DNA from: GCA-2709075 sp964492555
GTDB taxonomy: Bacteria; Pseudomonadota; Alphaproteobacteria; MPNO01; UBA2964
Length of the DNA: 64,000 nt
Reading direction: 5' to 3'
Assembly (NCBI GenBank): GCA_964492555.1
Contig: CAZBKQ010000002.1
Location: 1-64,000, forward strand
In this document: one piece after another, positions 62,866 through 64,000 of the stretch
Numbering within the stretch: the stretch's first letter is position 1
Layout of the letters: each line of letters starts with the position of its first letter
The notes under the pieces: generated by a model
Database searches by the model: none
Seen by the model: the letters and a program-made list of their open reading frames with translations, nothing else
Told to the model about the DNA's origin: nothing
Translations under genes and position numbers: made by a program

Positions 62866-63578
62866 TCGCGCAACAGGCGCCCATGCCCTTCAATCGGCCC
62901 GGTGATGCCGCAGCTGCGCAGCCCCTCCCGGATAATCGCGTGGAGCGAGGTAACCACCGTCACATCAAAGGATTGCTCCAACGGCTCGATCGCGCCCGCT
63001 ACCGGCCAGTGCGGGCAGGAATAGAGCAGCGTATCGATTTCCGGATGCGCCTCGACCATTTCCCGTCCAAGCCGCAGAGCCAGAGTATCGGGAATGCGGT
63101 TGTAATCCTCGAACACCGCCCCGGCCCCCGCGCTCGCAATGGGCTCGAACCCGGCCTCGGCGAGCTTTTGCATCTGGGCGTCATCGCGCCCGTCCGGCGC
63201 GGGATGGATAATGCCGACCTTGTTCGCGCCCACCGCCTTCAGCGCCTTTGTCTGGGCCCAGGCGCTGGAGGATACCGGAATGCCGTATTCCGCCGACAGA
63301 TCCTCAAGCGCTTTCCGCAACGCGTCCTGCCCTTTCGACAGGTTTGTCGGGGCGCCGCCGAGGATCACCATATCGGCCCCGGCGCGGGCGAAGGAAGCCA
63401 CCGCCTCCCGCGCTTCCTCATGAATGCGTTCCATATTGCGCGGCGCATGCGTGGTCACCTGCTGGGTCAGAAGCTGCAGCACCACACCATCGGGGACGAT
63501 CTCATAAAACAGCTTCGGAAAAATCTCCGTCACATAGGCGACGGAGGTATAGCCGATGCGGGCGCGGATAACGGTCAT
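62859..63578 (-). CDS. Asp/Glu racemase superfamily protein, arylmalonate-decarboxylase-like
   Basis: The 239-residue product has the maleate isomerase/racemase fold (IGYTSVAYVTEIFPKLFYEI). Only one of the two superfamily cysteines is present: LLYSCPHWP at Cys188, while the first site reads VILGGAPTN with Gly74. This Gly74/Cys188 arrangement and the length match arylmalonate decarboxylase of Bordetella as I recall it, rather than a two-cysteine racemase or isomerase. The start at 63578 overlaps the GNAT stop (ATGA). Confidence 0.78.
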   Translation of the reverse strand: MTVIRARIGYTSVAYVTEIFPKLFYEIVPDGVVLQLLTQQVTTHAPRNMERIHEEAREAVASFARAGADMVILGGAPTNLSKGQDALRKALEDLSAEYGIPVSSSAWAQTKALKAVGANKVGIIHPAPDGRDDAQMQKLAEAGFEPIASAGAGAVFEDYNRIPDTLALRLGREMVEAHPEIDTLLYSCPHWPVAGAIEPLEQSFDVTVVTSLHAIIREGLRSCGITGPIEGHGRLLREC

Positions 63579-64000
63579 GCGCCACACGCCCTGGTCGGCA
63601 AGCCGGGACCGCCAGCCTTGCCGCTGCGCCGTTCAAGCAGCACGACATCGTGCCACACGCCGTTCAGGTGACCATAGCGTTCACGCATACCGACCTCGCG
63701 AAAGCCGCATTGCGCATGCAACGCCCGGCTGGCGCCGTTGGCCGTGAACATCTGTGCCTGGAGGGTCCAATACCCCGCCGCTTCCGTGAGGTCGATCAAC
63801 CGGGAAAGAAGCGCTGTCGCAATTCCCTGGCGCTGATATTCCGAATGGACATAGACGCTGACCTCAGCGACTCCTGCGGCGCCTCACGTGTCCGGCACCG
63901 GGGTCAGCGCCGCCCACCCCGCGATCGCGCCATCCGACGCCCGCGCCACCAGACGACCGAGGGGCAGATGGCCTTCATGCCATTCGTCCCAGTCCGGCGG
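63575..64000 (-). CDS. GNAT acetyltransferase (phosphinothricin/MddA-like) with in-frame UGA, candidate selenoprotein, runs off right edge
   Basis: Read through the TGA at 63886-63884, the frame is open from the window edge for 141 codons. PPDWDEWHEGHLPLGRLVA, GWAALTPVPDT-U-GAAGVAEVSVYV, QRQGIATALLSRLID (acetyl-CoA loop) and ALHAQCGFREVGMRERYG are classic for this family. In relatives I remember, the UGA position is often Cys (SDRCVYAGVAEVSVYV). A strong hairpin with loop AGGT follows at a SECIS-like distance. The stop overlaps the next gene's ATG, so the locus is coupled and looks active. Pseudogene or sequencing error remains possible; the N-terminus is outside the window. Confidence 0.7.
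63856..63869 (-). promoter_or_regulatory. Candidate SECIS hairpin in the GNAT gene
   Basis: On the minus strand, CGCTG and CAGCG form a 5-bp stem around AGGT, extended by two further pairs after one T-T mismatch. The loop starts 19 bases after the UGA. From memory, the E. coli fdhF SECIS has loop AGGUCU 17 bases after its UGA, so both loop sequence and spacing are similar. Confidence 0.6.

Overview
The window is 64 kb of high-GC, densely coded DNA from an alphaproteobacterium, probably a free-living heterotroph near Rhodospirillales. The housekeeping synteny supports this (dapD-dapE, truA-fmt-def-rmuC, ffs-dnaX-ybaB-recR, nudC/pheA/kdsB/cycM-like), as do the gene content and codon use; the order-level placement is inference. 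Five runs of exactly 100 N are scaffold gaps. Three of them (18245, 37223, 53095) are flanked by an identical 55-bp sequence, so they are unmerged contig overlaps and the three genes they appear to break are intact. The other two (4810, 8049) remove real sequence from fmt/truA and from a nucleoside transporter/recR.

Layout. 1-15 kb is core metabolism and information processing: a PAS signalling protein, lysine biosynthesis, translation initiation and deformylation, DNA repair, the DNA polymerase III tau/gamma subunit, SRP RNA, NADH pyrophosphatase, prephenate dehydratase, CMP-Kdo synthesis, a c-type cytochrome and an inositol-monophosphatase-like phosphatase. 15-23 kb is a Yej-type peptide ABC importer with two tandem binding proteins. 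23-35 kb is mixed accessory metabolism: M17 peptidase, 2-hydroxyacid dehydrogenase, glutathione transferases, a DMT permease, a DUF3095 protein, and a hydantoinase/oxoprolinase pair with an atypical SDR. 34.6-35.4 kb is a Phd-type antitoxin with a PemK/MazF-like toxin and a perfect 40-bp palindromic operator.

The most important locus is 36.2-41.6 kb. selA, selB and the selenocysteine tRNA gene selC are followed directly by two genes with in-frame UGA codons. One is a tandem AhpD-like protein with a CxxUxxxH motif; the other is a peroxiredoxin-like protein with a UxxC motif. Ordinary gene calling would split or truncate both. Together this is a compact selenocysteine decoding and thiol-redox module. 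A third candidate selenoprotein, a GNAT acetyltransferase with an in-frame UGA followed by a strong hairpin with an AGGU loop, runs off the right edge at 63.6-64 kb.

41.6-64 kb is catabolic and transport DNA: two stand-alone molybdenum hydroxylase large subunits, an enoyl-CoA hydratase/LLM flavin oxidoreductase/MFS operon divergent from marR-emrA-emrB, an amidase with a small partner, a class II aldolase, and a group of decarboxylase-like enzymes (UbiD, two ACMSD/resorcylate-type amidohydrolases, a single-cysteine arylmalonate-decarboxylase-like protein) whose substrates cannot be read from sequence. GC-rich hairpin repeats sit between convergent gene pairs. No CRISPR array, insertion sequence, integrase or rRNA gene was seen.
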